Source of the DNA: Streptococcus australis
GTDB lineage: Bacteria > Bacillota > Bacilli > Lactobacillales > Streptococcaceae
Length of the DNA stretch: 57,214 nt
Direction of reading: 5' to 3'
Assembly (NCBI RefSeq): GCF_019930045.1
Contig: NZ_JAHZQQ010000008.1
Location: 1-57,214, forward strand
The notes below the pieces were generated by a model. The model did no database searches. It was not told the DNA's origin and saw only the letters and a program-made list of their open reading frames with translations. The position numbers were made by a program, and so were the translations under genes. Positions 48,416 to 57,214 of this stretch are shown here, in pieces; the first letter of the stretch is position 1, and the number at the start of each line of letters is the position of its first letter.

Positions 48416-48426
48416 TGCTTACTTAA

Positions 48427-48436
48427 ATTATACCAT
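48427..48436 (-). promoter_or_regulatory. Probable deoD promoter (extended -10)
   Basis: TGGTATAAT upstream of the tandem units; no clear -35. Transcription from here gives a leader of about 340 bases before deoD. Confidence 0.55.
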
Positions 48437-48485
48437 AAGAAGATAGGTTTCATCTAGCTTGTAGGGTAAATCCCCTACATAAAAA

Positions 48486-49760
48486 CTACTGAATCTTATC
48501 TACTGGAGACTCCTTTATTTTTCTCCCCATCAGACGATCCAATCCTTTGGACAAACCAACAGTTAGAAAAGCTGTCAGCAAGAGATAGGGTAGAGCTGTT
48601 AACCCTTGTCCCGTAAACCCAAGGACCAAGCCAGTTGCAGATAAGGGAGCTTTTAAGGTCACTGTCAAAAAGCAAACCGAACCTAGGAGAAAGAAAGCTG
48701 GAGTATTTCCAACACCAAGTACCAAAGAGATGAGGGCTGCTCCTGCCATTCCCAGTGCAAAGGAAGGCGTCAGAGTCCCTCCATAGGCACCTGCCCAAAA
48801 GGTAAGCAGAACGACTAGAGCTTTTAGGGTTAATAGAAGAAAGATTGTCTGCCATGTGGCCCCATTGAGGATTTCCTGAGCCATCATCCGCCCATTTCCA
48901 AGCAGGTGGGGCTGGAAGCTTGCTAGACAAGCTAGGAAAACAAATGCTAATGGCAAAGTGATAAGAATTCGTTTGTCCTTGATTCGATGATTGGCGGCCT
49001 TCTTTGTGAAACGGGCAAAGAGCCAGGCGACTGGAGTCAGGAAGGCAATGAAGATAACTATCTGCCATAAGACTGTAGGTGACCAAGTTATTTCGGGCAC
49101 TTGATAGAGTGCATGATCTGAAATCACCCAACCTGCCGTATAAGCAGCCACATAAGTGGAAATCCCTGCCAAGAAAAAGTGTTTAAGTGAAAATGCAATG
49201 CCTAAGGTTTCAAAAATAAAAAACACACTCGTTAATGGGACTTGGTAAACCGCAGCCAATCCTGCTCCCGCCCCACAAGCGATCAAAAAAATACGATCTG
49301 CCAGCGGCAGGCCAAAAACTTTCGCAAGACGACCTGCCAACAAGGCCCCGATCTCTCGGGGCGCTCCTTCCTTGCCGATCGGTGCTCCTCCTCCAACAGC
49401 CACAATTTGCCAGCTAGAATGGAACAATTGTCTCCAGAAATGAAGGGCGAGACGGGAATCTTCCTCCTTCATCTGCCCCTTTATGGAGAGAAGCTTCCCC
49501 TTTCGTTGCAAAAAATACCAGACTAAGGCTGAAGTAAGACCTACAATTAGTATACTGATTCCTATCCGATAAGGGGAAACTCCATCCGTCAAAAAACTAG
49601 ACTCATGCTCGGAGTGACCAAATACTAGCACTTCAACAAATTCCAGAAGATCATGAAGAATAATACCTGCAAAACCCGAAACAAGCCCTAGCAGACAAGC
49701 TGCTAGGACCATTCTCAGTTTATAGGGAATTGATTGGATAGTTCTCACAATTCTTTCCAT
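48486..49760 (-). CDS. ClC-family chloride channel/antiporter
   Basis: A 424-residue protein with about ten membrane segments. The selectivity-filter motif G-K-E-G-A-P at 129-134 has Glu131 in the position of the gating glutamate, which points to a transporter-like ClC that can use protons. The usual GREGP is varied to GKEGA. It may export chloride or fluoride; fluoride-type ClCs have different filter motifs, so chloride is more likely. It follows punA with a five-base gap, so it is in the rpiA/deoB/punA transcript region. Confidence 0.88.
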   Translation of the reverse strand: MERIVRTIQSIPYKLRMVLAACLLGLVSGFAGIILHDLLEFVEVLVFGHSEHESSFLTDGVSPYRIGISILIVGLTSALVWYFLQRKGKLLSIKGQMKEEDSRLALHFWRQLFHSSWQIVAVGGGAPIGKEGAPREIGALLAGRLAKVFGLPLADRIFLIACGAGAGLAAVYQVPLTSVFFIFETLGIAFSLKHFFLAGISTYVAAYTAGWVISDHALYQVPEITWSPTVLWQIVIFIAFLTPVAWLFARFTKKAANHRIKDKRILITLPLAFVFLACLASFQPHLLGNGRMMAQEILNGATWQTIFLLLTLKALVVLLTFWAGAYGGTLTPSFALGMAGAALISLVLGVGNTPAFFLLGSVCFLTVTLKAPLSATGLVLGFTGQGLTALPYLLLTAFLTVGLSKGLDRLMGRKIKESPVDKIQ

Positions 49761-49765
49761 CTTTT

Positions 49766-50575
49766 TTACAATTCAGCAAGAATCGCTTTCAGCAATCCTT
49801 TGAAGTCTCCTTTGACGCGCTCCGTCACTTCTACTACTTCTTCGTGGTTGAGCTCTTCTTGGAAACCAGCCGCAAAGTTGGTAATACATGAAATACCAAG
49901 AACTTTCAAACCAGAGTGAGCCGCAATGATGACTTCAGGAACAGTTGACATACCGACAGCATCTGCACCAAGAGTCTTATACGCACGGATTTCAGCTGGA
50001 GTTTCATAAGTTGGACCTGTCACACCGATATAAACCCCATCATCCAGTTTAATGCCCAATTTGTCTGCTACTTGATGAGCAGTCTCACGGTATTCTGGAG
50101 TGTAAGCTTTCGACATATCAGGGAAACGTGGACCAAAGTTATCCAAGTTTTCACCGATCAATGGGTTTTGACCAGTCATATTGATGTGGTCAGTAATAGC
50201 CATCAAGGTACCAGGACCGAAGCCGATACCTCCAGCAGCGTTGGTTACAAGCACTCCTTCACATCCCAAAACTTTCATGACACGAACTGGGAAAGTCACC
50301 ACTTCCAATGGGTTTCCTTCGTAGAAGTGGAAACGACCTTGAAGAGCCAAGACTTTACGTCCAGCAAGATCACCATAAACCAATTTACCAGCGTGTCCGA
50401 CTACTGTGGATTGACCCCAGTTTGGAATGTCAGAGTAGTCTACTACGACTGCATTTTCAATTTCTTCAGCTAATTCTCCAAGACCTGAACCAAGGATCAA
50501 ACCGAACTCAGGAGCTTCGATTCCTTTGCCCTTCAAAAATGCTGCTGTTTCATTGATTTTTGCTAATAACGTCAT
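49766..50575 (-). CDS. punA: Purine nucleoside phosphorylase, PunA type
   Basis: Trimeric-type PNP acting on inosine and guanosine. The 269-residue protein has GLILGSGLGEL (25-35), the phosphate/His segment GRFHFYEG and the VTNAAGGIGFGPGTLMAITD block. I chose MTLLAKINETAAFLKG at 50575 after AAAGGAG; the frame from 50620 overlaps the gene before it. It complements DeoD (hexameric type), so the strain has both PNP classes. Confidence 0.95.
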   Translation of the reverse strand: MTLLAKINETAAFLKGKGIEAPEFGLILGSGLGELAEEIENAVVVDYSDIPNWGQSTVVGHAGKLVYGDLAGRKVLALQGRFHFYEGNPLEVVTFPVRVMKVLGCEGVLVTNAAGGIGFGPGTLMAITDHINMTGQNPLIGENLDNFGPRFPDMSKAYTPEYRETAHQVADKLGIKLDDGVYIGVTGPTYETPAEIRAYKTLGADAVGMSTVPEVIIAAHSGLKVLGISCITNFAAGFQEELNHEEVVEVTERVKGDFKGLLKAILAEL

Positions 50576-50588
50576 TGTGTTTCTCCTT

Positions 50589-51131
50589 TTATTTCTTAAG
50601 TAATCTACCAATTTTGTCAAAGGTGTTAGCGTTGCGAATAGTGATCTGACGATAGAAAGGCATCTTCATCAGATGTTTGTGGTAGGCGGTTTTAGCGTAG
50701 CTTTCTTCTGAGGATTTGCCCCAGAAAACCGCTCTTTTGCCAAGGTGAAGCACTTCATCCCCTAGCTTCAAAGCAAGCAACTTCTCTTCTACGGATTCCC
50801 TATCCAAGCCCTCGGTGTAAAAGAGCACATCCTTACGAGCCATCTCTTCTGTCCACCATTGCGGTAGGTTTGCACATTCTGCTTCATAATCTTCACGACT
50901 CAGCAGAGAAAAGCGTTCAATAAAGGGATAATGTGTTTCAAAGAAGGTCGACAGGCACTCCACTAACTGAGACCGAGAAAGACCTGTCGTAAAGAAGATA
51001 TTGCCACTGTTGATGTAGGTTTCCACTTGTTCGAATCCCAGTTCCGTCAATTCTTGACGAAGTTGACCCATGACCACCTTGTTTTTGCCGCCAACATTGA
51101 TTCCTCTTACGAGGAGAGCAAATCGCATCAT
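50589..51131 (-). CDS. DUF1697 family protein
   Basis: A 180-residue protein starting MMRFALLVRGINVGGKNKVV, which is the DUF1697 signature. Function unknown; the family has no proven activity. It lies between deoB and punA with gaps of one and 13 bases, the order also recalled from S. pneumoniae, so it is co-transcribed with nucleoside salvage genes. Confidence 0.88.
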   Translation of the reverse strand: MMRFALLVRGINVGGKNKVVMGQLRQELTELGFEQVETYINSGNIFFTTGLSRSQLVECLSTFFETHYPFIERFSLLSREDYEAECANLPQWWTEEMARKDVLFYTEGLDRESVEEKLLALKLGDEVLHLGKRAVFWGKSSEESYAKTAYHKHLMKMPFYRQITIRNANTFDKIGRLLKK

Positions 51132-51132
51132 T

Positions 51133-52344
51133 TTAGACCAATTTATCTAAGAAGCTTTCTCCGATCATAGCTTTCTCAACACCAAAGTTGTCCGCCACAG
51201 TAGCTGAGATATCCGCAAAGTGGCCAACCGGAATCACGCCATTGCCTTTGAAAGATGGGCTATAAGCCAAGAATGGGATGTATTCACGCGTATGGTCAGT
51301 ACCAGCGTATGTTGGGTCGTTACCATGGTCAGCCGTAATCATCAAGAGGTCATCTTCACGCATCGCTGCGATGATTTCTGGCAAACGCTCATCGAACTCA
51401 TGCAAGCAATCGCGGTAGCCGTGCGCATTGCGACGGTGACCGTAAAGAGCATCGAAGTCCACCAAGTTAGTGAATGAGAAACCATGTTTGAATTCTTCAG
51501 ATTTCATAGCCTTGATCAAGTTGTCAATACCGTGGCTGTTTGATTTGTTGTGGCCCATATCGTGGTTGATACCAGCACCGTTGAAGATATCGTTGATCTT
51601 ACCAACTGCATAGGTATCGATGCCTGCTTCGTTCAATTTGTCCAAAACAGTTGGAGCAAATGGTGAAACAGCCAAGTCACGACGGTTAGCCGTACGAGTG
51701 AAGTTTCCAGGCTCACCAACGTAAGGACGAGCAATGATACGACCGAGAAGAGCTGGACGTTCCAAAGTGATCGAACGAGCGTATTCACAGATACGGTAAA
51801 GTTCATCCAAAGGAATGATGTCTTCGTGAGCTGCGATTTGAAGAACAGGGTCAGCTGATGTATAGATGATTAACTCGCCAGTTTCCATTTGGCGTGGTCC
51901 GAAGTCATCGATAACTGCTGTACCAGAATAAGGTTTGTTGGCTTCGCGGATGACCTTGCGACCTGAGAATTCTTCGATTTTTGTCAAGATTTCTTCTGGG
52001 AATCCATTCCAGAAAGTATCAAACGGTTCTGTAATATTAAGACCCATGATTTCCCAGTGACCTGTCATGGTATCTTTACCAAGAGAGACTTCTTCTAACT
52101 TCGTAGCGTAACCAGTTGGATTGCTCTCAGCCGGAACAGTCTTCAAGGCTTGTTCACGAGGAATATTTCCAAGACCAAGTTTTGCCATGTTTGGTACATT
52201 CAAACCAACTGCTTTTGAGATGTGTCCAAGTGTGTCAGATGCGCCGTCAGGTACACCAGCATTGACAAAGTTATTAGCATCTGGAGCTGCTCCGATCCCT
52301 ACTGAATCCAAAACCACTAAATGCATACGATTAAATTTTGGCAT
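51133..52344 (-). CDS. deoB: Phosphopentomutase
   Basis: Converts (deoxy)ribose 1-phosphate to the 5-phosphate, linking PunA and DeoD products to central metabolism. The 403-residue protein has [11 protein letters not shown] (13-23) at the metal/phosphate site and the conserved [19 protein letters not shown] block near 336-354. AAAGGAG precedes the ATG. First of the deoB-DUF1697-punA run. Confidence 0.96.
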   Translation of the reverse strand: MPKFNRMHLVVLDSVGIGAAPDANNFVNAGVPDGASDTLGHISKAVGLNVPNMAKLGLGNIPREQALKTVPAESNPTGYATKLEEVSLGKDTMTGHWEIMGLNITEPFDTFWNGFPEEILTKIEEFSGRKVIREANKPYSGTAVIDDFGPRQMETGELIIYTSADPVLQIAAHEDIIPLDELYRICEYARSITLERPALLGRIIARPYVGEPGNFTRTANRRDLAVSPFAPTVLDKLNEAGIDTYAVGKINDIFNGAGINHDMGHNKSNSHGIDNLIKAMKSEEFKHGFSFTNLVDFDALYGHRRNAHGYRDCLHEFDERLPEIIAAMREDDLLMITADHGNDPTYAGTDHTREYIPFLAYSPSFKGNGVIPVGHFADISATVADNFGVEKAMIGESFLDKLV

Positions 52345-52400
52345 ATTGAATGTCTCCTTTATAATTTAAACTGAATACAGTATAACACAAATTTTTGAAA

Positions 52401-52415
52401 ATGTAACGCTTTCAT
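52401..52415 (-). promoter_or_regulatory. Possible CcpA (cre) site upstream of deoB
   Basis: ATGAAAGCGTTACAT matches the cre consensus except for one position, and lies just upstream of the probable deoB promoter (TATACT near 52382). It suggests carbon catabolite control of nucleoside catabolism. Confidence 0.45.
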
Positions 52416-52470
52416 ATAAAATTTTATAAATAAGTTTTATATCCTCAGAAAAAAGGACAAAAAGCCCTTT

Positions 52471-53148
52471 TTAAAGTGATTTGCTAATGATTTTTGGACC
52501 TTCTGGTGTCCCTACGATGACTTTTGAAACCATCCCTAAGAAGAGACCATGGTCGACAACACCGACAGTGCGGTCCAACTCTTCTGCCAAGGCTTCAGCG
52601 TCTGGGATCACTTTCAAATCCAAATCAATGATAAAGTTCCCTTGATCGGTCACAAAGCGCTGTCCATCTTTTTCACGGTAAGCTGGTGAATAGCCCTTCT
52701 TTTCAAAATGACGGAAAAGATTCTCTGCTCCGTATTGAACCACTTCTACTGGTAGTTTAAAGGCACCAAGCGTCTCCACTTGTTTAGACTCATCAACAAT
52801 CCAGATGCAGTCTTTTGAGTTGGTCGCAACGATTTTCTCCATCAAGAGGGCACCGCCACCACCTTTGATGCCGTTCAAAGCAGGGTCTACTTCGTCCGCA
52901 CCATCGACGGTCAAGTCCACCACTTCGACATCATCGATCGCTTTGAGAGGAATTCCCAAGCCTTCTGCTTGTTCATAGGTCACGCTTGAGGTCGTTACAG
53001 CTGTAATCTGCAAGTCTTCTTCCTTGATGCGACGTCCCAATTCAGCCACAAAATAATAAGCAGTTGACCCTGTACCAAGACCGACAATCATGCCGTCTGT
53101 AACAAACTCAGCCGCCTTAATGCCTACCTGTTCTTTTAGGTTTACCAT
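52471..53148 (-). CDS. rpiA: Ribose-5-phosphate isomerase A
   Basis: Interconverts ribose 5-phosphate and ribulose 5-phosphate. The 225-residue protein has [13 protein letters not shown] (22-34), [20 protein letters not shown] (about 80-99, with the catalytic Asp and Glu) and the VDHGLFLGM segment. It works with deoB to feed pentose from nucleosides into the pentose phosphate pathway. It precedes deoB by 126 bases on the same strand. Confidence 0.96.
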   Translation of the reverse strand: MVNLKEQVGIKAAEFVTDGMIVGLGTGSTAYYFVAELGRRIKEEDLQITAVTTSSVTYEQAEGLGIPLKAIDDVEVVDLTVDGADEVDPALNGIKGGGGALLMEKIVATNSKDCIWIVDESKQVETLGAFKLPVEVVQYGAENLFRHFEKKGYSPAYREKDGQRFVTDQGNFIIDLDLKVIPDAEALAEELDRTVGVVDHGLFLGMVSKVIVGTPEGPKIISKSL

Positions 53149-53310
53149 CTTAGACCTCCATTTCTATTCATATTTAGTATAGCATATTGGCGGACAGATT
53201 TCACTACTTAACTGAAAACCTTTTCAACTACTCCTTCTAAAAGCAAAACCTTGCCCCTCTTGCTAGTTTACGATAGAATAGAAGGGAATACACAGGAAAA
53301 GAGAAGATAC

Positions 53311-54684
53311 ATGATTACAAGAGAATTTGATACTATCGTTGCGATCTCGACTCCGCTCGGTGAGGGAGCGATTGGGATTGTCCGCTTGAGCGGGACAGAC
53401 AGCTTTAAGATCGCTCAAAAGATTTTTAAAGGAAAAGACTTGACCAGCGTGGCTAGCCATACCCTCAACTACGGCCACATCGTGGATCCGGATAAGGATG
53501 AGATTCTGGATGAAGTCATGGTCGGAGCCATGCGCTCTCCTAAGACCTTCACTCGCGAAGATATCATCGAGATCAACACTCACGGTGGGATTGCTGTGAC
53601 CAACGAAATCCTGCAATTGGTGATCCGCGAAGGCGCTCGTCTGGCTGAGCCAGGTGAATTTACCAAGCGGGCCTTCCTGAATGGTCGTGTCGATTTGACC
53701 CAGGCCGAGGCGGTCATGGATATTATCCGTGCCAAGACCGACAAGGCTATGAACATCGCCGTCAAACAGTTGGATGGATCCCTGTCTGATCTCATCAACA
53801 ATACCCGCCAAGAGATCCTCAATACCCTAGCCCAGGTCGAAGTCAACATCGACTATCCTGAGTACGACGATGTCGAGGAGGCAACGACCGAGATCATCCG
53901 TGAGAAGACGACTGAGTTTGAAACCCTCTTGACCAATCTCCTCAAGACAGCTCGCCGAGGCAAGATCCTCCGCGAAGGAATCTCGACTGCTATCATCGGG
54001 CGACCAAACGTCGGTAAATCTAGCCTTCTGAACAACCTCCTGCGCGAGGAAAAAGCTATCGTGACCGATATCGAAGGGACGACCCGAGACGTCATCGAGG
54101 AATACGTCAATATCAACGGTGTTCCTCTCAAGCTGGTCGATACAGCCGGTATCCGCGAGACAGAAGACATCGTTGAACGCATCGGGGTGGAACGCTCTCG
54201 CAAAGCCCTCAAGGAGGCCGACCTGGTCCTTCTGGTCCTTAATGCTAGTGAACCACTGACTGATCAGGATCGTCAGTTGCTGGAAATCTCACAAGACAGC
54301 AACCGCATCATTCTCCTCAACAAGGTCGATCTCCCGCAACAAATCGAGTTAGATGAAATCCCTGCAGATCACATCAAAATTTCTGTCCTTAAAAATCAAA
54401 ATATCAACCACATCGAAGACCGGATTAATGCCCTCTTCTTTGAAAATGCTGGTCTTGTCGAGCAAGATGCTACCTACCTCTCTAACGCCCGCCACATCTC
54501 TCTCATTGAGAAAGCCGTTGAAAGCCTTCAAGCTGTCAACGAAGGCCTGGCTATGGGCATGCCAGTGGACCTCCTTCAAGTCGATCTAACCCGCACTTGG
54601 GAAATCCTTGGAGAAATCACAGGAGACGCTGCACCAGACGAGCTCATTACCCAACTCTTCAGCCAGTTCTGCCTTGGTAAATAA
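53311..54684 (+). CDS. mnmE: tRNA modification GTPase MnmE
   Basis: GTPase that with MnmG places the 5-carboxymethylaminomethyl group on wobble U34 of several tRNAs. The 457-residue protein has the folate-binding N-domain ([10 protein letters not shown] region), helical domain, and a G domain with [19 protein letters not shown] and NKVD. It ends in the C-terminal CLGK motif with the catalytic cysteine. I chose [14 protein letters not shown] at 53311 after AAAAGAGAAG. GC is visibly higher here than in neighbouring AT-rich genes, with C-ending codons. Confidence 0.97.
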   Translation: MITREFDTIVAISTPLGEGAIGIVRLSGTDSFKIAQKIFKGKDLTSVASHTLNYGHIVDPDKDEILDEVMVGAMRSPKTFTREDIIEINTHGGIAVTNEILQLVIREGARLAEPGEFTKRAFLNGRVDLTQAEAVMDIIRAKTDKAMNIAVKQLDGSLSDLINNTRQEILNTLAQVEVNIDYPEYDDVEEATTEIIREKTTEFETLLTNLLKTARRGKILREGISTAIIGRPNVGKSSLLNNLLREEKAIVTDIEGTTRDVIEEYVNINGVPLKLVDTAGIRETEDIVERIGVERSRKALKEADLVLLVLNASEPLTDQDRQLLEISQDSNRIILLNKVDLPQQIELDEIPADHIKISVLKNQNINHIEDRINALFFENAGLVEQDATYLSNARHISLIEKAVESLQAVNEGLAMGMPVDLLQVDLTRTWEILGEITGDAAPDELITQLFSQFCLGK

Positions 54685-54691
54685 AGTCAAA

Positions 54692-54722
54692 AAAATCGTA
54701 TGTTTGAAACATACGATTTTTG
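54692..54722. terminator. Bidirectional terminator between mnmE and the PrsW-like gene
   Basis: AAAATCGTATGTTT pairs with AAACATACGATTTT around a single base, flanked by A and T runs. It serves mnmE and the converging gene. Confidence 0.9.
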
Positions 54723-54727
54723 TATTA

Positions 54728-55540
54728 TTAATTTCCTTGGTCCAGACTTTGGACGGTGAGGGATGCTTGGTAGATCAAGAAGAGTCCTACTGCTGTCAAG
54801 AATGGAATAGCAAGAGGGAGTTCTGTCTCGATTTGGCCAAATGGTGAATTGCCGACAAAGTGAAGGCCAAAGCCAGCTGCAAAATAAAACCAACCCGTCA
54901 GCATCAGCTCCTTGCGACCTTTTGTCGCTTGAAGGATCAGGTAGAGACCCACCATGAAAAGGGCTGTGTAGGCCCAGTGAGATACGACCCCATTCATGAT
55001 CCGCCCTAAGATACCAGACACTGCATAAGAGAAGCCTTCCGGCATATCTTGACGGATATAAGCAAAGTCCTCTACAATCTGGAAACCAAGACCAGAAGCA
55101 ATCGCTAAAAGGAAGATGGATTTGATCCGACGCACATTGAATAAATAGAGAACAAAGAAGATTGGAATCAACTTGAAGGGTTCCTCAAAGAGGGGGCCGG
55201 CGATGGCACTCTCATACTGGTTCCAAAAGTCGCTATTAGGCGCTACTGCCTGAATCATCTCATGGAAATAGGTATTGGCAAAACTAGACAGCCAACCTGC
55301 GATAAAGCCCCCACCTAAAAGAGAAAAGAGGACCGGAATCCAGGACAACTTCCACTTATTGGCAAAATGAAAGAGAGCCCAAACAGCAGGAACCGCATAA
55401 ACTAGGAGCAAGAGGACAGAGATACCAATGATCCCATACTGACTGCCTGTCATCCAACCAGCAGTGATAGATTGTGTCTCATAGGCCAGACCGATCGAGA
55501 GCAAGAATAAAAATAGAAACAAAATCGATTTGCGTTTCAT
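54728..55540 (-). CDS. PrsW-family intramembrane metalloprotease
   Basis: A 270-residue protein with about eight membrane segments. The family's conserved residues are visible: E119-E120 in FEEPFK, E157-D158 in VEDFAY, H188 in VSHWAY and H227 in GLHFVG. In Bacillus, PrsW cuts an anti-sigma factor; here the substrate is unknown and there is no sigma/anti-sigma pair in the window. Monocistronic, with its own ribosome site (AAAGGTTTTTT is weak). Confidence 0.87.
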   Translation of the reverse strand: MKRKSILFLFLFLLSIGLAYETQSITAGWMTGSQYGIIGISVLLLLVYAVPAVWALFHFANKWKLSWIPVLFSLLGGGFIAGWLSSFANTYFHEMIQAVAPNSDFWNQYESAIAGPLFEEPFKLIPIFFVLYLFNVRRIKSIFLLAIASGLGFQIVEDFAYIRQDMPEGFSYAVSGILGRIMNGVVSHWAYTALFMVGLYLILQATKGRKELMLTGWFYFAAGFGLHFVGNSPFGQIETELPLAIPFLTAVGLFLIYQASLTVQSLDQGN

Positions 55541-55563
55541 AAAAAACCTTTCTTAAAAACAAT

Positions 55564-55590
55564 TAAAAAGGCTGGAATCCCAGTCTTTTT
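55564..55590 (-). terminator. Terminator after the ADP-ribosylglycohydrolase pair
   Basis: GACTGG pairs with CCAGCC-type text (one mismatch) around a four-base loop and is followed by T residues on the minus strand. It lies about 130 bases beyond the stop at 55719; the stretch between shows no gene. Confidence 0.6.
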
Positions 55591-55718
55591 GTCTATATGG
55601 ATATTGTAACAATAAAAGCTTAAAAAAACAATAAATGACTACGGGGAATAGCGAGTGCTTGCTGCTGCTAAAACTTGCGATGAAGAATCTTGTTCTGATT
55701 GTTGCCCAATAATAAGAA

Positions 55719-56714
55719 CTATTTTGATTGTTTATATAAGTGTTCCAGTAATTGCCGACACTTTTCGTCAATCAATTCTCTATTAGCCAGTTGTTGAATC
55801 CATTTTTCTGGGATGCCTTCCAGTTGATAGTGGGCTCCAGCCAAGGTACCTGTAATGGCACCGATGGTATCGGTATCCCCTCCAAGATTAACAGCTTTTA
55901 GAACAGCTTCTTCAAAACTCTCTGTTGTACCCAAACACCAGAGACAAGCCTTCAAGGTATCAACAACATAGCCTGTAGAAACAATATCTTCCCTAGATTT
56001 TTGATAAAATTCTCTATCAAATATTTCACTAAAATGTTCTTGATACTCTTCCCAGTATTCTGGCTTTTTCTTGAAGTAATCTTCAAAATAAGGTTTTGAT
56101 TGACAAAGTAATTTTTCTAAACGGATGTTAAGAAGAAAACCGATTAAAAGCTGGACATAAAGAATAGACGCGACAATAGATCTTGGATGAGCATGGGTCA
56201 GCTTAGTATATTCCTCAATTATTTTTGATCTATAACTAAAATCAAAGTTTTCATATAAGAGCAAAGCTAAGGGAGATATCCTCATCAGGGCTCCATTGCC
56301 ATTCTCTCTCTCACCAGTCCCTCCGCATTTCTCTGGAGAAACTCCTGCTAAATACCGATCAATCGCCTGATTAGTCGAAATACCAATATCAAAACAATAT
56401 CCAAAAGGTGTGAGGTAGCCCTGACGATAATCTACAAATTTATCCATCAACCCATTCAAATCAGAATCCTCACATAGGTGTTCAATAAGTGCTAAGGATA
56501 AAGAAGTATCATCTGACCAGGTACCAGCTGGTTGATTATAGGTTCCATAACCCACCATGTCTGAAATATGATAGGTATCTCTATCTCTGAACTCTACAGG
56601 GACTCCCAGTGCATCACCTATTGCTAGACCAAAGATAACTGAATCTATCTTTTGTTTAAGATTATATCTTCTATACTGATTTGAATCATCTTCCCATTTA
56701 TCTCTTAATCTCAT
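55719..56714 (-). CDS. ADP-ribosylglycohydrolase family protein
   Basis: A 331-residue protein of the DraG/ADP-ribosylglycohydrolase fold. It has GLAIGDALGVPVEF (29-42), the metal-binding T-W-S-D-D-T-S (65-71) and the second metal motif GGDTDTIGAITGTLAGA (about 278-294). Such enzymes remove ADP-ribose from proteins, nucleic acids or small molecules; the substrate is not predictable. AGGAGAAGG precedes the ATG. The gene before it (56724) is nine bases away on the same strand, so they form a pair. GC is lower than in the mnmE region. Confidence 0.9.
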   Translation of the reverse strand: MRLRDKWEDDSNQYRRYNLKQKIDSVIFGLAIGDALGVPVEFRDRDTYHISDMVGYGTYNQPAGTWSDDTSLSLALIEHLCEDSDLNGLMDKFVDYRQGYLTPFGYCFDIGISTNQAIDRYLAGVSPEKCGGTGERENGNGALMRISPLALLLYENFDFSYRSKIIEEYTKLTHAHPRSIVASILYVQLLIGFLLNIRLEKLLCQSKPYFEDYFKKKPEYWEEYQEHFSEIFDREFYQKSREDIVSTGYVVDTLKACLWCLGTTESFEEAVLKAVNLGGDTDTIGAITGTLAGAHYQLEGIPEKWIQQLANRELIDEKCRQLLEHLYKQSK

Positions 56715-56723
56715 AGCCTTCTC

Positions 56724-57131
56724 CTATTCTATTAAATCCATTTTTAGAATAATATTATTATCAACTTTACCAATTGCGTCAAGTTCAGTTGGTTTGAGCT
56801 CTGAGGAATTTGCTTTTTGTAACAGTTCTTCAAATTCTTGATTGGAAAATAACCGTTTAATAGATGATGGATTTACTAAAATACGAACTGGTGAGGATCT
56901 AAAATAATTTTGTCTGGCTACTTCTTTACTTTCTTTAGTCACCCATTCTCCAGTTTGTAAGAATAACTCAACCTCATAAGCATCCTGTTCTGACCTTAAA
57001 GCCTTGTCCACTAATTCTTTACTAACTGGATAAGTAACTTCTCTATCTTGAAAACCTCCTGTCATCCAGGACATTGTATAATTGCCATTTTCTTCAGTTA
57101 TAATGAATCCATTCCCCTTTATCTGATTCAT
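56724..57131 (-). CDS. Unknown 135-residue protein paired with the ADP-ribosylglycohydrolase
   Basis: A soluble protein (MNQIKGNGFIITEENGNYTM) with a beta-rich first half and a charged helical second half; no motif recognised. The right-hand repeat begins six bases upstream of its ATG, and a stop codon (TAA) directly precedes the ATG. There is no Shine-Dalgarno. Its original promoter and ribosome site were therefore probably displaced by the element, and expression would depend on it or be lost. Also AT-rich. Confidence 0.65.
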   Translation of the reverse strand: MNQIKGNGFIITEENGNYTMSWMTGGFQDREVTYPVSKELVDKALRSEQDAYEVELFLQTGEWVTKESKEVARQNYFRSSPVRILVNPSSIKRLFSNQEFEELLQKANSSELKPTELDAIGKVDNNIILKMDLIE

Positions 57132-57137
57132 TTAAAA

Positions 57138-57212
57138 GATAAATTGTAAAATATAGTGCAACAAAAAAACTCATAGCGTTTCATTGGGGTAAACTGTAAG
57201 TATTCACACAAA
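57138..57212. repeat. Right copy of the 75-bp inverted repeat, probable IS terminus
   Basis: Exact reverse complement of bases 1-75. Two more bases follow to the window end, so the right tail is 77 bases. It reads outward from the chromosome into the element, as at the left end, which means two copies in opposite orientation or one element joined by assembly. Confidence 0.7.
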
Positions 57213-57214
57213 CA

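Overview
The window reads as a draft contig from an oral Streptococcus of the mitis/sanguinis type. The base composition is low-GC, Shine-Dalgarno sites are strong AGGAGG types, and several gene strings have the streptococcal order: pta-rluD-nadK-relQ with divergent CYTH-prs2-cysteine desulfurase-rex, srtA-gyrA with divergent ldh, parC/parE beside plsY, pyrK-pyrD and pyrF-pyrE under PyrR attenuators, and rpiA/deoB/punA/deoD. I cannot fix the species. The first 75 bases and bases 57138-57212 are perfect reverse complements. Both flanks therefore run into the same end of a multicopy element, most simply an insertion sequence at which assembly stopped.

Layout. 1-9250: acetate and NAD/alarmone metabolism, PRPP synthesis, sulfur transfer, redox sensing (Rex) and RadC. 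9242-24395: sortase A, both type II topoisomerases (gyrA, parC, parE; quinolone-determining residues wild type), lactate dehydrogenase, ribosomal protein S1, three tRNAs (Arg-CCG, Gln-TTG, Tyr-GTA) and ilvE. Between parE and parC lies an accessory patch holding an AT-rich Cys/His-cluster protein of unknown function, gene debris and an ANT(6)-like nucleotidyltransferase. 24581-32640: plsY, a DUF3290/DUF421 membrane pair, a YrdC-domain protein and the leuABCD operon, with a DUF1294 gene inside it and a leucine leader-peptide attenuator in front. 32756-43345: lipase-like YpmR/YpmS, pyrC, mutX, ung, a large membrane glycosyltransferase and the pyr genes. 43377-54722: a LysR regulator and the nucleoside salvage cluster (rpiA, deoB, punA, deoD) on the minus strand. 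deoD is translationally coupled to a HEPN-like protein, which is followed by a sirtuin. A ClC channel and mnmE are also here. 54728-57214: a PrsW-type protease and an ADP-ribosylglycohydrolase pair abutting the right-hand element.

The most unusual content is RNA-level. parC and deoD carry matching 5' leaders: three tandem hairpin units plus a stem-loop whose two helices differ in sequence but keep pairing. A roughly 180-bp three-hairpin repeat occurs three times, each time directly after the stop codon of a minus-strand gene, and supplies its terminator. Two further multi-branched intergenic elements lie at 8986-9123 and 40296-40371. A compact small RNA gene with its own promoter and terminator sits between pyrD and pyrF. 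Three genes (plsY, the LysR gene, the glycosyltransferase) have an extended -10 box exactly six bases before the start codon, suggesting leaderless mRNAs. No CRISPR array, prophage or intact transposase gene was seen.
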